From the NCBI GenBank assembly GCA_020848905.1, contig JADLHG010000066.1, positions 1-33,608 on the forward strand: 33,608 bases of DNA, in the 5' to 3' direction. A program made the position numbers and the translations under genes. How positions within the stretch are numbered: position 1 is the first letter of the stretch; each line of letters begins with the position of its first letter. Of this stretch, positions 26,601-33,608 are shown piece by piece. This stretch comes from Deltaproteobacteria bacterium. Its GTDB lineage: Bacteria > Myxococcota_A > Polyangia > GCA-2747355 > JADLHG01. The notes under the pieces are model-generated. The model made no database searches and was not told the DNA's origin. It saw nothing but the letters and a program-made list of their open reading frames with translations.

Positions 26601-26757
26601 CCTGCGGCTTGTCCTCTCCGAGAGGGTCGAGCCCGGCGAAGGGGTCTACCCGCAACGGCGGGAGCGACGCGGTGCGGACCGACCCTGGTTGGTGCGCGCA
26701 CTGTACCGCCGAGAGCAGCAGGACGGTGAGGACGAGACGACGGAGCGGTCGGGACAT
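20680..26757 (-). CDS. Bacterial alpha-2-macroglobulin family lipoprotein
   Basis: A 2025-residue protease trap of the periplasm. The signal peptide ends LLSAVQC, with Cys20 as a probable lipidation site. N-terminal macroglobulin/MG domains follow, with HLFTDRDPYRPGEKVHLKG typical of the MG2 region. The central VMVVDEGVLSLLGYQTP and LPDNLTTFRIMAVALDP blocks flank a Gly/Arg-rich segment that should be the bait region. The thioester motif GCTEQ places Cys1531 and Gln1534, so covalent capture of proteases is possible. A complement-like helical domain and a receptor-binding-like end follow. Start ATG 26757 has GGAGG five bases upstream. Many bacterial homologues sit beside pbpC (penicillin-binding protein 1C); none is seen here. 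Confidence 0.93.
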   Translation of the reverse strand: MSRPLRRLVLTVLLLSAVQCAHQPGSVRTASLPPLRVDPFAGLDPLGEDKPQAFTFRHGPKPPPETGEKVTLPFPPPASPGAVRKPVAPELKVLRTQPQGEDGLIGAVSATFNQPMVPVAALEDLARFPVPLKIEPVVPGRFRWLGTATVTFEPTGRMPFSTRYEARIPAGTRAPSGRVLEEEVRWSFATPRVTLVQALPNRWNSQVRPDTALAFQFNQPVAAREVLKHLQSPQLAAEDLEIVPQAEWASLKYVGKAVATWEVPRTVVLRPKRPLPLATHFSIQLSAGLTGEGPLPTTRPLDHVFSTYSPLRIEEIRCNDSSHCDPESGLAVRFNNPLVTADPEARVTVTPKVAELKVSSSGSWVSLEGAFKPRTKYTVRVAEGFKDIHGQLLAQGSSKALTTGDLYPALDFTASGHAVLEWKQGRQVPLNVTSVKSARLRMVKVERAQLLTLLETARHSWDDGGRRDPLAGIRGIVVNRTLKTGVPINGRARLGLATDEALGSGAPGVVYVELRSEELRRYYKYANPFRGLLVNLTDIALLARYDHDKILVLATGLQSGAPLAGLDLELRDGAGVVRWKGRTSADGTAELPGSRPLDTKRPFVLWGSRGKDTTFALLDASGAGGGYLSSYASWHGTRAKRELRMHLFTDRDPYRPGEKVHLKGILRMVDTTPNGGVEPIAHDAREAKVRITTARGRKLLEVKRTLSPSGAFAVDVEIPEGADLGNYHVSVRTDAGYSSGNFRVEEYRAPEFEVKVETPDRAHFFRDELRAKVGADYLFGAPMAGAEVKWTLRRSDTSFVPPNNDGFSFGEAVPWWFRWSYRFGRRGGRHGGYLEDSGGEGKIVERGEGLLDAGGRLPVAVRLERDKEDRRHGAASFTLEAEVLDQNRQSIAGRKTLTVHPASLYVGLRPEKTVIKASEPVALAAVLTGLDGKRVAGRELTLRALEVVNKARAVQEDGEWRYRYESREVEVASCAVKTAPEAASCELTLPKPGMYLVRAETKDERARLARTTIQVYAYGPGYVPWQLENQSKIELVADKASYRPGDTARILIKSPLAKSRGFLTLSRGGIASHRLLALDGNAQVVEVPIDPRHLPELHVGVALGRGRTKITEGSKDAARDLGRPTFAFGSLRLPVSLEQKTITVIVKPAKETVRPSETVKVTLETKDARGNGVAAELAVMVVDEGVLSLLGYQTPSPLEVFHRERAEETAIQDNRNNLLKRESKLQRPRPREAAATKDGKKYARKSEIMGAVAANGGGRGRGHYGAAGGALAQPASPMPETTADRSPGRKVALTRNALPLDGRDKEAPRIRSRSFFATTAYYNPSVTTGEDGRVTLEVKLPDNLTTFRIMAVALDPATPDRFGKGEAQVKVRKALLLRPSLPRFLSIGDRFEAAVMVHNETDRPGTVDVLVRGRNVKATGEGRKRVEIPAHRAAEVRFPMEPMAPGPARLQFAAVLGDETDAVEKQLPVLLPATTEAFATYGMTDASLAQPVLPPKNALPGYGGLEISMSSTALTGLQDAVRYLVDYPHGCTEQTASRLLPLAGLKDILQDFQIATLADETARHRLMKTGIARLESLQRWDGGWGMWEGAQVSWPYLTAYAMFALRRAKEAGYPVDDGKLARGARFLKQLLDYPRREFGEQYAYVTQTLSVWMLSELKQHEREHAKRLYEKRNELPLFARAWLMQALHRADGRTTEVNELLRELDNAASETASAAHFSEVKTESLRLLMHSEDRTDAIVLYALLEVAPEHTLLPKVVRGLIQARVRGMWSTTQSNAYALTALSRYYKQVEKVVPDYVARLWLGEAGFLGEERFKGRQMKVVQQNVPLAALQDAGKQDLIFDKQGPGKLYYRVGLRYAPTDLRLPPEEQGFAVTRTYEPVEGLKESVVRASDGSWRIKAGSTVRVRLTVVVPGQRYFVAVMDPLPAGLEAVNLDFQTSATSRLAGERKHRVYDFWSWYALFAFEHKELRDESVVLYADRLPAGVYEYTYLARATTLGRFVAAPTKAEEMYQPETFGRTGTTFVEVR

Positions 26758-26941
26758 GGCAGCCTCCGAAAAGCAACCTGGGTCGGTAGGGCGAGGGTCG
26801 GGCGACGCCCGAGGGTATCGCTAACGTCGTGCAAACGCACGGGGGAGGGAAAGGATCTCGAGGCTGTTGGGGCTCGAGGCCAGCCCCGGGGGGACGAGGG
26901 AGGCGGGAGCAGGCTACATGGCGGGGACTACGCGGCGCGGG

Positions 26942-27565
26942 CTACTTCGCCGCCGCCGCGCCGCTCTCCTTGCGGATGAACTCGGCGTCGAGGGTGATGA
27001 ACACGTCGTCACCGACCACGAGGCCCCCCTTGTCGAGGGTCTTGTTCCAGGTCATGCCGAACTCCTTGCGGCTGATCTTCCCGGCAGCCTGGATGCCGAC
27101 GCGCGACTTGCCCATCATGTCCTTGATCGGCTTGCCGAGCCCCATGACGGCCAGCTCGAGGGGCTTGGTCACGCCGCGGATGGTCAGCTCCCCCGTCACC
27201 TTGAGCTGACCGCGGAAGCCGCGGCGCACCTTGGTGGACTTAAAGGTGAGCTTGGGGTGCTTCGCGGCGTCGAAGAAGTCCGGGCTCTTCAGGTGCGCGT
27301 CACGCTTGGCGTTCTTCGTGGTGATGCTCGTGACCTCGACGGAGGCCTCCACGACGGCCTTGGTCACGTCCTGGCCATCGTAGGTCAGGGTGGCCTGGGC
27401 CTTGGTGAACTCGCCCTTCACGTTGCTGATCATCATGTGCCGGACCGAAAAGCCCACGGCGAAGTGGCTCTGATCGAGCTCCCAGGTTGCGGGGTCCTCG
27501 GCGTGAGCCGGGGTCGCGACGCCGAGCGCCAAGAGGGCAGTGAGCACGGTTGAGCGGCAGAACAT
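26942..27565 (-). CDS. YceI-family periplasmic lipid-binding protein
   Basis: A 207-residue secreted protein with a signal peptide (cut near THAHA-like TPAHA at about 22). WELDQSHFAVGFSVRHMMISNVKGEF is the classic YceI opening. VTSITTKNAKRDAHLKSPDFFD and PKLTFKSTKV follow, then GELTIRGVTKPLEL and RVGIQAAGKISRKEFGMTWN. YceI proteins form a lipocalin-like barrel that binds polyisoprenoid or amphiphilic ligands in the periplasm. Start ATG 27565 has GAGGAGG close upstream; a longer frame reaching 27628 overlaps the neighbouring gene and lacks such a site. It lies 35 bases after the TolB-like/barrel gene on the same strand, so the two probably form an operon. Confidence 0.92.
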   Translation of the reverse strand: MFCRSTVLTALLALGVATPAHAEDPATWELDQSHFAVGFSVRHMMISNVKGEFTKAQATLTYDGQDVTKAVVEASVEVTSITTKNAKRDAHLKSPDFFDAAKHPKLTFKSTKVRRGFRGQLKVTGELTIRGVTKPLELAVMGLGKPIKDMMGKSRVGIQAAGKISRKEFGMTWNKTLDKGGLVVGDDVFITLDAEFIRKESGAAAAK

Positions 27566-27600
27566 GGTTCCTCCTCGAGAAGGGATGAGGGTGTGGGCGG

Positions 27601-29196
27601 TCAGATCCCGATGCCGGCGCCGACCCACAGCCGGATGTAGCGGTCGCTGCCGGAGGTCGGCTCGGTGCGGTCCGGATAGCCCCTGCGCGGAGGGCTCACC
27701 GCGGGGTCGAGCCCTTCGAAGGACGACCCGAAGCTGAGGTATTCGAAGGTCAGGAAGTAGCTCAGGGTCATGAGGCCCAGGCTGGCGCGGCCCGAGGCGC
27801 CAGCGCGAACCGACCAGGCGAACCCGCCGCTTCGCACGCCGTACGCGTCTACCGCCTCCTGTCCGATCGAGAAGATCGGCCTCGCGTCGGCGCCGAGCTC
27901 CCCCGCGATGAGGGGGGTGCCGAAGGGGACCAGGGCGGCCACGCCGAACCGGGCGAACTTGTAGGCGAAGCTCGTGAGCACGGTGTTTTGGCCGAGCGAG
28001 AAGTCGCGCATGCCGAAGCCCACGAAGGCGGTCAAGGCCGGGCTCGTCACGCTGTCCCAGAAGGCCCAGCGCACGCGCAGGTCCATCAGGAATTCCTGCG
28101 ACGAGGTGCTGACGTCGCTGTCCCCCGACGGGAGCTTGGTGCTGATGCTGATGTGTCGCGCGTAGGTGAGCCCGAGTCCCAGGTTGCGCGCGAAGTTGTC
28201 CATGAACGGGACGAGAGGGTAGAGCTCGCCACGGATCGTGAGCTCCGGAAACATGCCTCCGTCGTAGCGGCTGTTCTGGTCGGGGTTCGCCCCGGCCAGC
28301 TCGTAGTTTCGCGTGGAGAGCCCGAGGGCCACGCTCACGTCGAAGAGCCCGGCGAGCTTACCGCGACGGCGCTTCTTCTTGACCTTGACGCGCCCCTCGT
28401 CGTCGTCGCCCTCGTCGGAGTCCTTGTCCTTGTCGCGATCCCGGTCGTCGTCGCGGTCCTCGTCGCCTTCGTCGTCGGCCGAGGCGCGCCGCTTGGACTT
28501 CTTCCGCTTGGGCTTGTAGGCGGGGATGTCCGAGGTGTCTTCGCCCGAGGGGGAGGCCTTGGCCACCGGCGGCTGCGCGGGCGGCGGGCTGTCCGCTTCC
28601 ACCACCGGAGGGGAGCCCGTCGGTGGCTGGGCCGGCGCGGGTTGGGGCGGAGGCCGTCGCGCCACGGGCTGCGCTGGAGGCGGCTGCGGCGGAGGCTGCC
28701 TCTCCCCCTGGTCCGGCGGAGCGCTCACGCCCGCCTTCCCCGCGCTGCCACGTGCCACGAGCGGCGCACAGTTCTTGCCGAGGGCGGAACCGGCGCGAGC
28801 CACGGCGCTGACGCCCCGCACTGTCGCGGCGCGTCGGCCGAGCGCCTTGCCCGAGCTGCCGTCGTACACCGTGACGACCACCGTGAACTTGCGACGCCGC
28901 TTCCCCACGGAGCCCTTGATCACTGCGTGACACTTGAGCTTGCCGCAGACAGCGGCCATCCCGGCGGCGGTGCGGCCGTCCACCCCCAGGTCGCCGGCGG
29001 CGGTGTCATAGGCCTCCTGCCCCACGATGTCGAACTTGGCCCGGAGGGCCGCCACCACCCCCGCGCGCGCACCCGCCGCTCCGGGGCCGCCAAACGGCAG
29101 CACCGCGGCCTTCTTCTTTGCGTCCGCTGCGCTGGGGAGCGCTCCCAGGACGAACAGGGTTAGCGCCAATCGGCGGGGGATGGAGCCACATCGCAT
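27601..29196 (-). CDS. TolB-like N-terminal domain fused to an outer-membrane barrel
   Basis: A 531-residue exported protein. The signal peptide (1 to about 26, ending SAADA) is followed by KKKAAVLPFGG and a TolB/CsgG-like alpha/beta domain to about residue 155 (KCHAVIKGSVGKRRRKFTVVVTV...). Next is a Pro/Gln-rich linker (about 165-225) and a charged run of Lys/Arg and then Asp/Glu with DRD/DKD repeats (about 235-285). The C-terminal 240 residues show barrel strands (FDVSVALGLSTRNYEL, LGLGLTYARHIS, FLMDLRVRWAFW) and end in the aliphatic GAGIGI. The architecture suggests a surface-exposed or periplasm-spanning protein. Start ATG 29196 has GGAGGGG upstream at nine bases. No specific function is recognised. 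Confidence 0.75.
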   Translation of the reverse strand: MRCGSIPRRLALTLFVLGALPSAADAKKKAAVLPFGGPGAAGARAGVVAALRAKFDIVGQEAYDTAAGDLGVDGRTAAGMAAVCGKLKCHAVIKGSVGKRRRKFTVVVTVYDGSSGKALGRRAATVRGVSAVARAGSALGKNCAPLVARGSAGKAGVSAPPDQGERQPPPQPPPAQPVARRPPPQPAPAQPPTGSPPVVEADSPPPAQPPVAKASPSGEDTSDIPAYKPKRKKSKRRASADDEGDEDRDDDRDRDKDKDSDEGDDDEGRVKVKKKRRRGKLAGLFDVSVALGLSTRNYELAGANPDQNSRYDGGMFPELTIRGELYPLVPFMDNFARNLGLGLTYARHISISTKLPSGDSDVSTSSQEFLMDLRVRWAFWDSVTSPALTAFVGFGMRDFSLGQNTVLTSFAYKFARFGVAALVPFGTPLIAGELGADARPIFSIGQEAVDAYGVRSGGFAWSVRAGASGRASLGLMTLSYFLTFEYLSFGSSFEGLDPAVSPPRRGYPDRTEPTSGSDRYIRLWVGAGIGI

Positions 29197-29461
29197 CGCT
29201 TGCTTCCCCTCCTTCGTGCGAGCCAGGGCGCGCGGACCTTAGCACATGGTACGGCGGCCCGGTAGGTAAGGCTTGCCGGCGGCGGGAGCTTGACCCCGTG
29301 CGGCAAGGGGCGCGCTTCCGCACGGGCGCAACAAAGCGGTGGCACGCCCTCGGAGCGGCAGCGTACATTAATAGAGACCGAGTCGCGCGGAGGGTGAAGG
29401 GGTCAGACCAGCGCGGCCTCATGCGGCCCGCCGTCGGCTCGAGGAGGTCCCGGCTGTACCC

Positions 29462-30013
29462 ATGATCCATTCGGTGAGCGAGACGGTGATCGTCACGGCT
29501 CTGAAGAACGGCGACGTACGTCGCGCCGTGGAGCTGCTCCTCGAAACCTACCAGGACGAGCTCTACGGCTACTGCGCGCGGCTGGTCGGCCTCGCGTCGG
29601 CCACGAGCGTCTATCAGCGTGTGCTGGCGGCCGCGGTCGAGGACATCGCTGCCTCTCAGGACGGGTCGACGAGCCTGAAGGCGTGGCTCTACGGCCTCGC
29701 GCGCAACGCCGTGACACACCACCACCGCACGGAGGTGCGCTCGCACCCGGCCGCGCTCGACCCCGAGTACGCGCCGGTGGAGGGACCGATCGATCTGCCG
29801 GGGATGCGGCTGCAGGATCCCGACGTGGAGCGCGCGCTCGCGGGGCTCGATGGATCGACGCGCGAGGTCTTGCAGCTCACCCTGTGGCACGGGCTGAAGC
29901 TGGCCGAGGTCGCGGCGGTGACCGGCCGAAGCGTGGCCGACGTGCGCCGCCTCGCGACGGCGGGACTCTCGGCGGTGGGGCTCGGCCTCTCGGTGGGGGG
30001 CAGCCCGTCGTGA
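29462..30013 (+). CDS. ECF-type RNA polymerase sigma factor
   Basis: A 183-residue protein with sigma region 2-like (LLLETYQDELYGYCARLVG...SLKAWLYGLARNAVTHHHR) and region 4-like (VERALAGLDGSTREVLQLTLWHGLKLAEVAAVTGRSVADVRRL) parts. The helix-turn-helix of region 4 is clear; region 2 is divergent. It should direct RNA polymerase to a small regulon. The next gene encodes a zinc-finger anti-sigma candidate and overlaps it by four bases (GTGA), which supports the assignment. Start ATG 29462 is chosen; no strong ribosome binding site is visible. I find no clear autoregulatory promoter in the upstream region. Confidence 0.75.
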   Translation: MIHSVSETVIVTALKNGDVRRAVELLLETYQDELYGYCARLVGLASATSVYQRVLAAAVEDIAASQDGSTSLKAWLYGLARNAVTHHHRTEVRSHPAALDPEYAPVEGPIDLPGMRLQDPDVERALAGLDGSTREVLQLTLWHGLKLAEVAAVTGRSVADVRRLATAGLSAVGLGLSVGGSPS

Positions 30014-30441
30014 ACCCCGTGGCGCTCCTCGACGAGATCCCGCTGCTCGACGAGCGAGGCTGTCTTACGCCCGAGGCGATGGGGTTCGCCGAGGAGATGG
30101 GCCCCGAACAGCAGGCGGTGGTGGCGCGCCACGTGCGAAGCTGTCCGGACTGCGCGCAGCAGCAGGCAAGCCTCGCGCGGGTCGCGCATCGTGTGCGCCG
30201 CGGCAGGCCGCGCGTTCTGGTGCCTCCCGAGGCGCGCATCGCCGCACGCCAGGCCGCGATACGAGGTCTCGTGCGGCGTCGCAAGCGCACGGGCTCCATC
30301 CGCCGGCGCTCTCCTGTCGAGGTGATCCCGCAAGCTCCGCGGGCCTGGTACGTCGCGCGTCCCGCGCTGACGGCGGCCCTCCTTGGCGCGGCGGCGGCGA
30401 TCATGCTATCTCTCGCGCTCGTGCTGCTCTTCAAGCGCTAG
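30010..30441 (+). CDS. Zinc-finger anti-sigma factor, single membrane segment
   Basis: A 143-residue protein with a HVRSCPDCAQQQ motif (His41, Cys45, Cys48), the H-x3-C-x2-C zinc site of ZAS-type anti-sigma factors. A basic middle region follows, then one membrane segment (about 118-139, ending LSLALVLLFKR) and almost no periplasmic tail. It would hold the upstream sigma factor at the membrane until a signal releases it. Start GTG 30010 overlaps the sigma stop (GTGA), so the pair is translationally coupled. The lack of a periplasmic sensor suggests that the signal is sensed by another protein, possibly the following lipoprotein. Confidence 0.75.
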   Translation: MNPVALLDEIPLLDERGCLTPEAMGFAEEMGPEQQAVVARHVRSCPDCAQQQASLARVAHRVRRGRPRVLVPPEARIAARQAAIRGLVRRRKRTGSIRRRSPVEVIPQAPRAWYVARPALTAALLGAAAAIMLSLALVLLFKR

Positions 30442-30483
30442 TCGCCGACGGATCCACCCCGTGCGCTCCTCACTCCCTCGCAG

Positions 30484-31608
30484 ATGATTCCCCTTCGCGC
30501 CCTGGCGGTGCTCGGCGCCGCTGGCCTCCCGCTCCTCGCGGCCGGGGGGTGCAAGCGAGCCAGCGCTCCCGCGGTGCGCGTGTCGGTGCAGCAGGGGCGC
30601 TTGCGTGCGAGCTTCGGGCCCGGGATGACCGCGGGGGCTCAAGGCCCGGAGGGTCGCTTCGCTGCGGGCACCTCGCGCGGCGGCGTCGTGTTTCTCCGCC
30701 GAGACGGCGAAGCTCCGGTGCGGCTCCTCGAGGACCTGGGGCAGAGGCCACGTCGTCGGCCCGAGGAGCGGGGACCCGCGCCGGCGAGCCACGACGGACG
30801 CATCGACGCACTCGAGTTCTCTCCCGACGGGCGCCACCTGCTCAGCGCGGGGGGGCATAGCGCCGTCTACTGGGACACGGAGCGGCGGGAGATGGTGCGG
30901 CAGGTGAAGGGGCCGTACGTGGTCACCGCGGCCGCGTTCGATCCCGAGGGGAAGTCGGTCTTCTTCGGCACCGAGACCGGGAACGTGATGCGCTGGTCGG
31001 TGGATCTTCCCGAGGCAATGGGGGTACATCACTTCTCGTGCGGCGCGACGCCCGTCGAGCCGGCGCAGATGGCGCTGCCGCCCGCGCGGCGCTGTCCCGT
31101 GGGCCTCTACCTCGAGCCGCCGGTGGGCAAGCCGATCTGCGCGTATCGCGTGACGCAGCTCGTGCGGCTCGGCGACACGCTGGCGCGGGCCTGTCGCGAG
31201 GGGATGGTGGGGCTGCTCGACCTGAAGACGCGCGGCATCACCTGGGCCCTCGCGGGCGCGCTGCAGACGCTGACCTTCGTGGACAAGGACCAGCTCGTCT
31301 TCGGGCGCGACGACGGGGAGCTGCGCCTCTACCACGCTCGGTCGCAGGAGGTCGTGCGCCTGCTTCCGGGCGCCGAGGAGCAGCCCCCCGACGCGGCGGC
31401 GAGCGCGGCGGGGCTCGTGGCGATCGCGCAGCGCGGCCGGGTGCGCTTCTTCCACGCCGCGAGCGGGGAGCTCTCCGGGGCGGTCACCATCCCCGTCCGC
31501 GCAACCTGGGTCTCCCTCTCGGGGACACCCCTCGAGCTGACGGTCCTCCTCGAGGACGGTCGCCTGGTGGTCCACTCCCTGTCGATCGACTGGGGCGGCA
31601 AGGTCTGA
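30484..31608 (+). CDS. WD40-like repeat lipoprotein
   Basis: A 374-residue lipoprotein. The signal peptide ends LAAGGC, with Cys23 as the lipidation site. The rest shows beta-propeller strands of the WD40 type: IDALEFSPDGRHLLSAGGHSAVYWDT, VTAAAFDPEGKSVFFGTETGNVMRWS, LVFGRDDGELRLYHARS and VRFFHAASGEL. Such propellers bind partners. It begins 42 bases after the anti-sigma gene and may be the envelope sensor or a target of that sigma factor; that link is inferred from position only. No strong ribosome binding site precedes the ATG. Confidence 0.75.
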   Translation: MIPLRALAVLGAAGLPLLAAGGCKRASAPAVRVSVQQGRLRASFGPGMTAGAQGPEGRFAAGTSRGGVVFLRRDGEAPVRLLEDLGQRPRRRPEERGPAPASHDGRIDALEFSPDGRHLLSAGGHSAVYWDTERREMVRQVKGPYVVTAAAFDPEGKSVFFGTETGNVMRWSVDLPEAMGVHHFSCGATPVEPAQMALPPARRCPVGLYLEPPVGKPICAYRVTQLVRLGDTLARACREGMVGLLDLKTRGITWALAGALQTLTFVDKDQLVFGRDDGELRLYHARSQEVVRLLPGAEEQPPDAAASAAGLVAIAQRGRVRFFHAASGELSGAVTIPVRATWVSLSGTPLELTVLLEDGRLVVHSLSIDWGGKV

Positions 31609-31860
31609 TCAAGATCGCGAGGATCGTGCGACGTGCGATCGATCCGGGTGATTGTCCTGCGGAGGAGCATAGTGCGCCGATCGTCGCGGAATGCTCGCGA
31701 GCCTCATCGACGAGAGGCCGCCATCCGCCAGCTACCGCAGCGCCGTCCGGAACGGCTCGATGATCCCACTTGCATGCCACCGCCATTTGCACCCAACCGC
31801 ATTTGCACCCAACCGTGGTTGCCATTTGCACCCTGCAGTGCATTTGCACCCAACCGTGGT
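31609..31860. other. Intergenic region with CATTTGCACCC repeat array
   Basis: The first 170 bases show nothing recognisable. The right part holds the repeat array (31784-31856), which ends five bases before the left end of the IS3 element. Confidence 0.5.
31784..31856 (+). repeat. Four copies of CATTTGCACCC(AACCG)
   Basis: CATTTGCACCCAACCG occurs at 31784-31799, 31800-31815 and 31841-31856. A fourth copy at 31823-31833 is cut short after CATTTGCACCC. Spacing is 16, 23 and 18 bases, and two copies are followed by TGGTTG or TGGT. The lack of constant spacing and of spacers of CRISPR length argues against a CRISPR. Confidence 0.7.
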
Positions 31861-31910
31861 TGAACCGCCCCGGCTTTCCTGGAGGCTCCATTTGTTGAGA
31901 GGATGCAGAC

Positions 31911-33201
<1,291 letters not shown>

Positions 33202-33240
33202 CTCACGCAACCGAGCCTCCGGAGAACCCGGGGCGGTTCA

Positions 33241-33518
33241 ATCGTGGGACCCCGACCGTGTCGGGCAATCGACCATGGTTGCCGTCTCGGCTGTGGTTGC
33301 CGTCTCGGCTGCGGGCTCGGTTGCCGTCGGCGCCATGCGCGTTCCCACGCACGCGACCGGCATCATCCGGGACGCGTGATTGCCACCGGCGTCGCTCATC
33401 GGACGTGGAACCAGAGAGCTTGGCTCAGGTCGTCGTGTCGAATGTCGGACAGGTCCGCAGCAGGTGCGGCTCAAGTCTGCGCGAACGAGCCCGAGGGAAC
33501 GGTGAGTATGGGCGATGG
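33241..33518. other. Intergenic region to the right of the IS element, with 18-bp tandem repeats
   Basis: An 18-base unit (TGGTTGCCGTCTCGGCTG) occurs twice in tandem at 33276-33293 and 33294-33311, followed by a degenerate third copy (CGGTTGCCGTCGGCG). Open frames here on both strands (plus 33244-33558, minus 33474-33238) give low-complexity or unrecognisable proteins and are not supported. Confidence 0.5.
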
Positions 33519-33608
33519 TCAGGTCATTTCGACGACGCGCACGCCCGCGTGGAGATGAAGCGCATAGGTTCCCGCCGGAAAGAGGACCTCGCGAACCCCT
33601 GCGCGCCA
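33519..33608 (-). CDS. 3' end of a gene entering from the right edge, unknown product
   Basis: On the minus strand an open frame runs from the edge to TGA at 33521-33519 and gives 29 residues, REVLFPAGTYALHLHAG then VRVVEMT, with alternating hydrophobic residues like a beta-rich C-terminus. Codon third positions are GC-rich as in the neighbours. The fragment is too short to assign. Confidence 0.4.
   Translation of the reverse strand, partial: WRAGVREVLFPAGTYALHLHAGVRVVEMT

Noticed and set aside
26758-26941. Terminator hairpins between YceI and alpha-2-macroglobulin genes (for example the GGGGCT...AGCCCC pair near 26870 and the CGTGC...GCACG pair near 26830)
   Set aside because: Short stems are expected by chance at this GC content and none is followed by a T-run, so I did not list them as features.
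22969-26979. A plus-strand open frame of about 1336 codons over the alpha-2-macroglobulin gene
   Set aside because: It is antisense to a gene with clear family motifs. Its composition (Arg, Glu, Leu, His-rich) is typical of the mirror frame of a GC-rich gene.
31784-31856. CRISPR array
   Set aside because: The repeats are only 11-16 bases with spacings of 16-23 bases and no true spacers, and there are no cas genes.
33244-33558. 104-codon plus-strand frame right of the IS element
   Set aside because: The translation is Arg/Cys/Gly-rich, with repeats from the DNA tandem repeat, no ribosome binding site and no recognisable pattern.

Overview
The window is about 33.6 kb of very GC-rich DNA with long antisense open frames over almost every gene. 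The gene content points to a Gram-negative, myxobacterium-like organism (Myxococcota, the former Deltaproteobacteria). The signs are a Ser/Thr kinase with the HRDVSPPN signature and a C-terminal PEGA-like domain, several lipoproteins and outer-membrane barrels, an alpha-2-macroglobulin and an ECF-type sigma/anti-sigma pair. This placement is an inference; there is no rRNA or other marker gene to confirm it.

Layout, left to right. 1-436: the 5' part of a REP-associated tyrosine transposase (RAYT, Y1/HUH type) running off the left edge, with a REP-like motif upstream. 742-2766: a fused 3-hydroxyacyl-CoA dehydrogenase/enoyl-CoA hydratase for fatty-acid beta-oxidation. 3124-3672: a small protein of unknown function. 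8656-3748 (minus): a two-gene unit of a membrane-anchored Ser/Thr kinase overlapping a large multi-spanning flippase-like protein that has an extra N-terminal extracytoplasmic domain. 9567-8749 (minus): a short-chain dehydrogenase, divergent from a glycosyltransferase pair (9800-12990). The second gene of that pair is a fusion of a GT2 glycosyltransferase with a radical SAM enzyme carrying a second set of cysteines, followed by a barrel porin (13052-14266). A lipoprotein, an Old-Yellow-Enzyme-like flavoprotein, a GAF-PAS-GGDEF-EAL protein and a GNAT acetyltransferase fill 14277-19525.

19526-20551 holds a second, complete RAYT copy with two more REP-like motifs and a near-ideal sigma-70 promoter. 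26757-20680 (minus) is a 2025-residue alpha-2-macroglobulin with an intact thioester motif. Upstream of it on the same strand are a YceI-family protein and a TolB-like/beta-barrel protein. 29462-31608 is a sigma-factor-like gene overlapping a zinc-finger anti-sigma gene, then a WD40-like lipoprotein. 31861-33240 is an IS3-family element with clear terminal inverted repeats. Its orfB is broken by a 60-bp direct duplication and an in-frame stop. It abuts an array of CATTTGCACCC repeats. The last 90 bases look like the 3' end of a minus-strand gene.

The most unusual module is 9568-12990: two glycosyltransferases, one fused to a radical SAM enzyme, translationally coupled by an ATGA overlap. The divergent control region holds a perfect 14-bp palindrome. 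It reads as a dedicated pathway in which a glycan or glycosylated product is both built and radically modified; the substrate cannot be told from sequence. Second in interest is the RAYT/REP family, with two outward-facing transposase copies bracketing about 19 kb.
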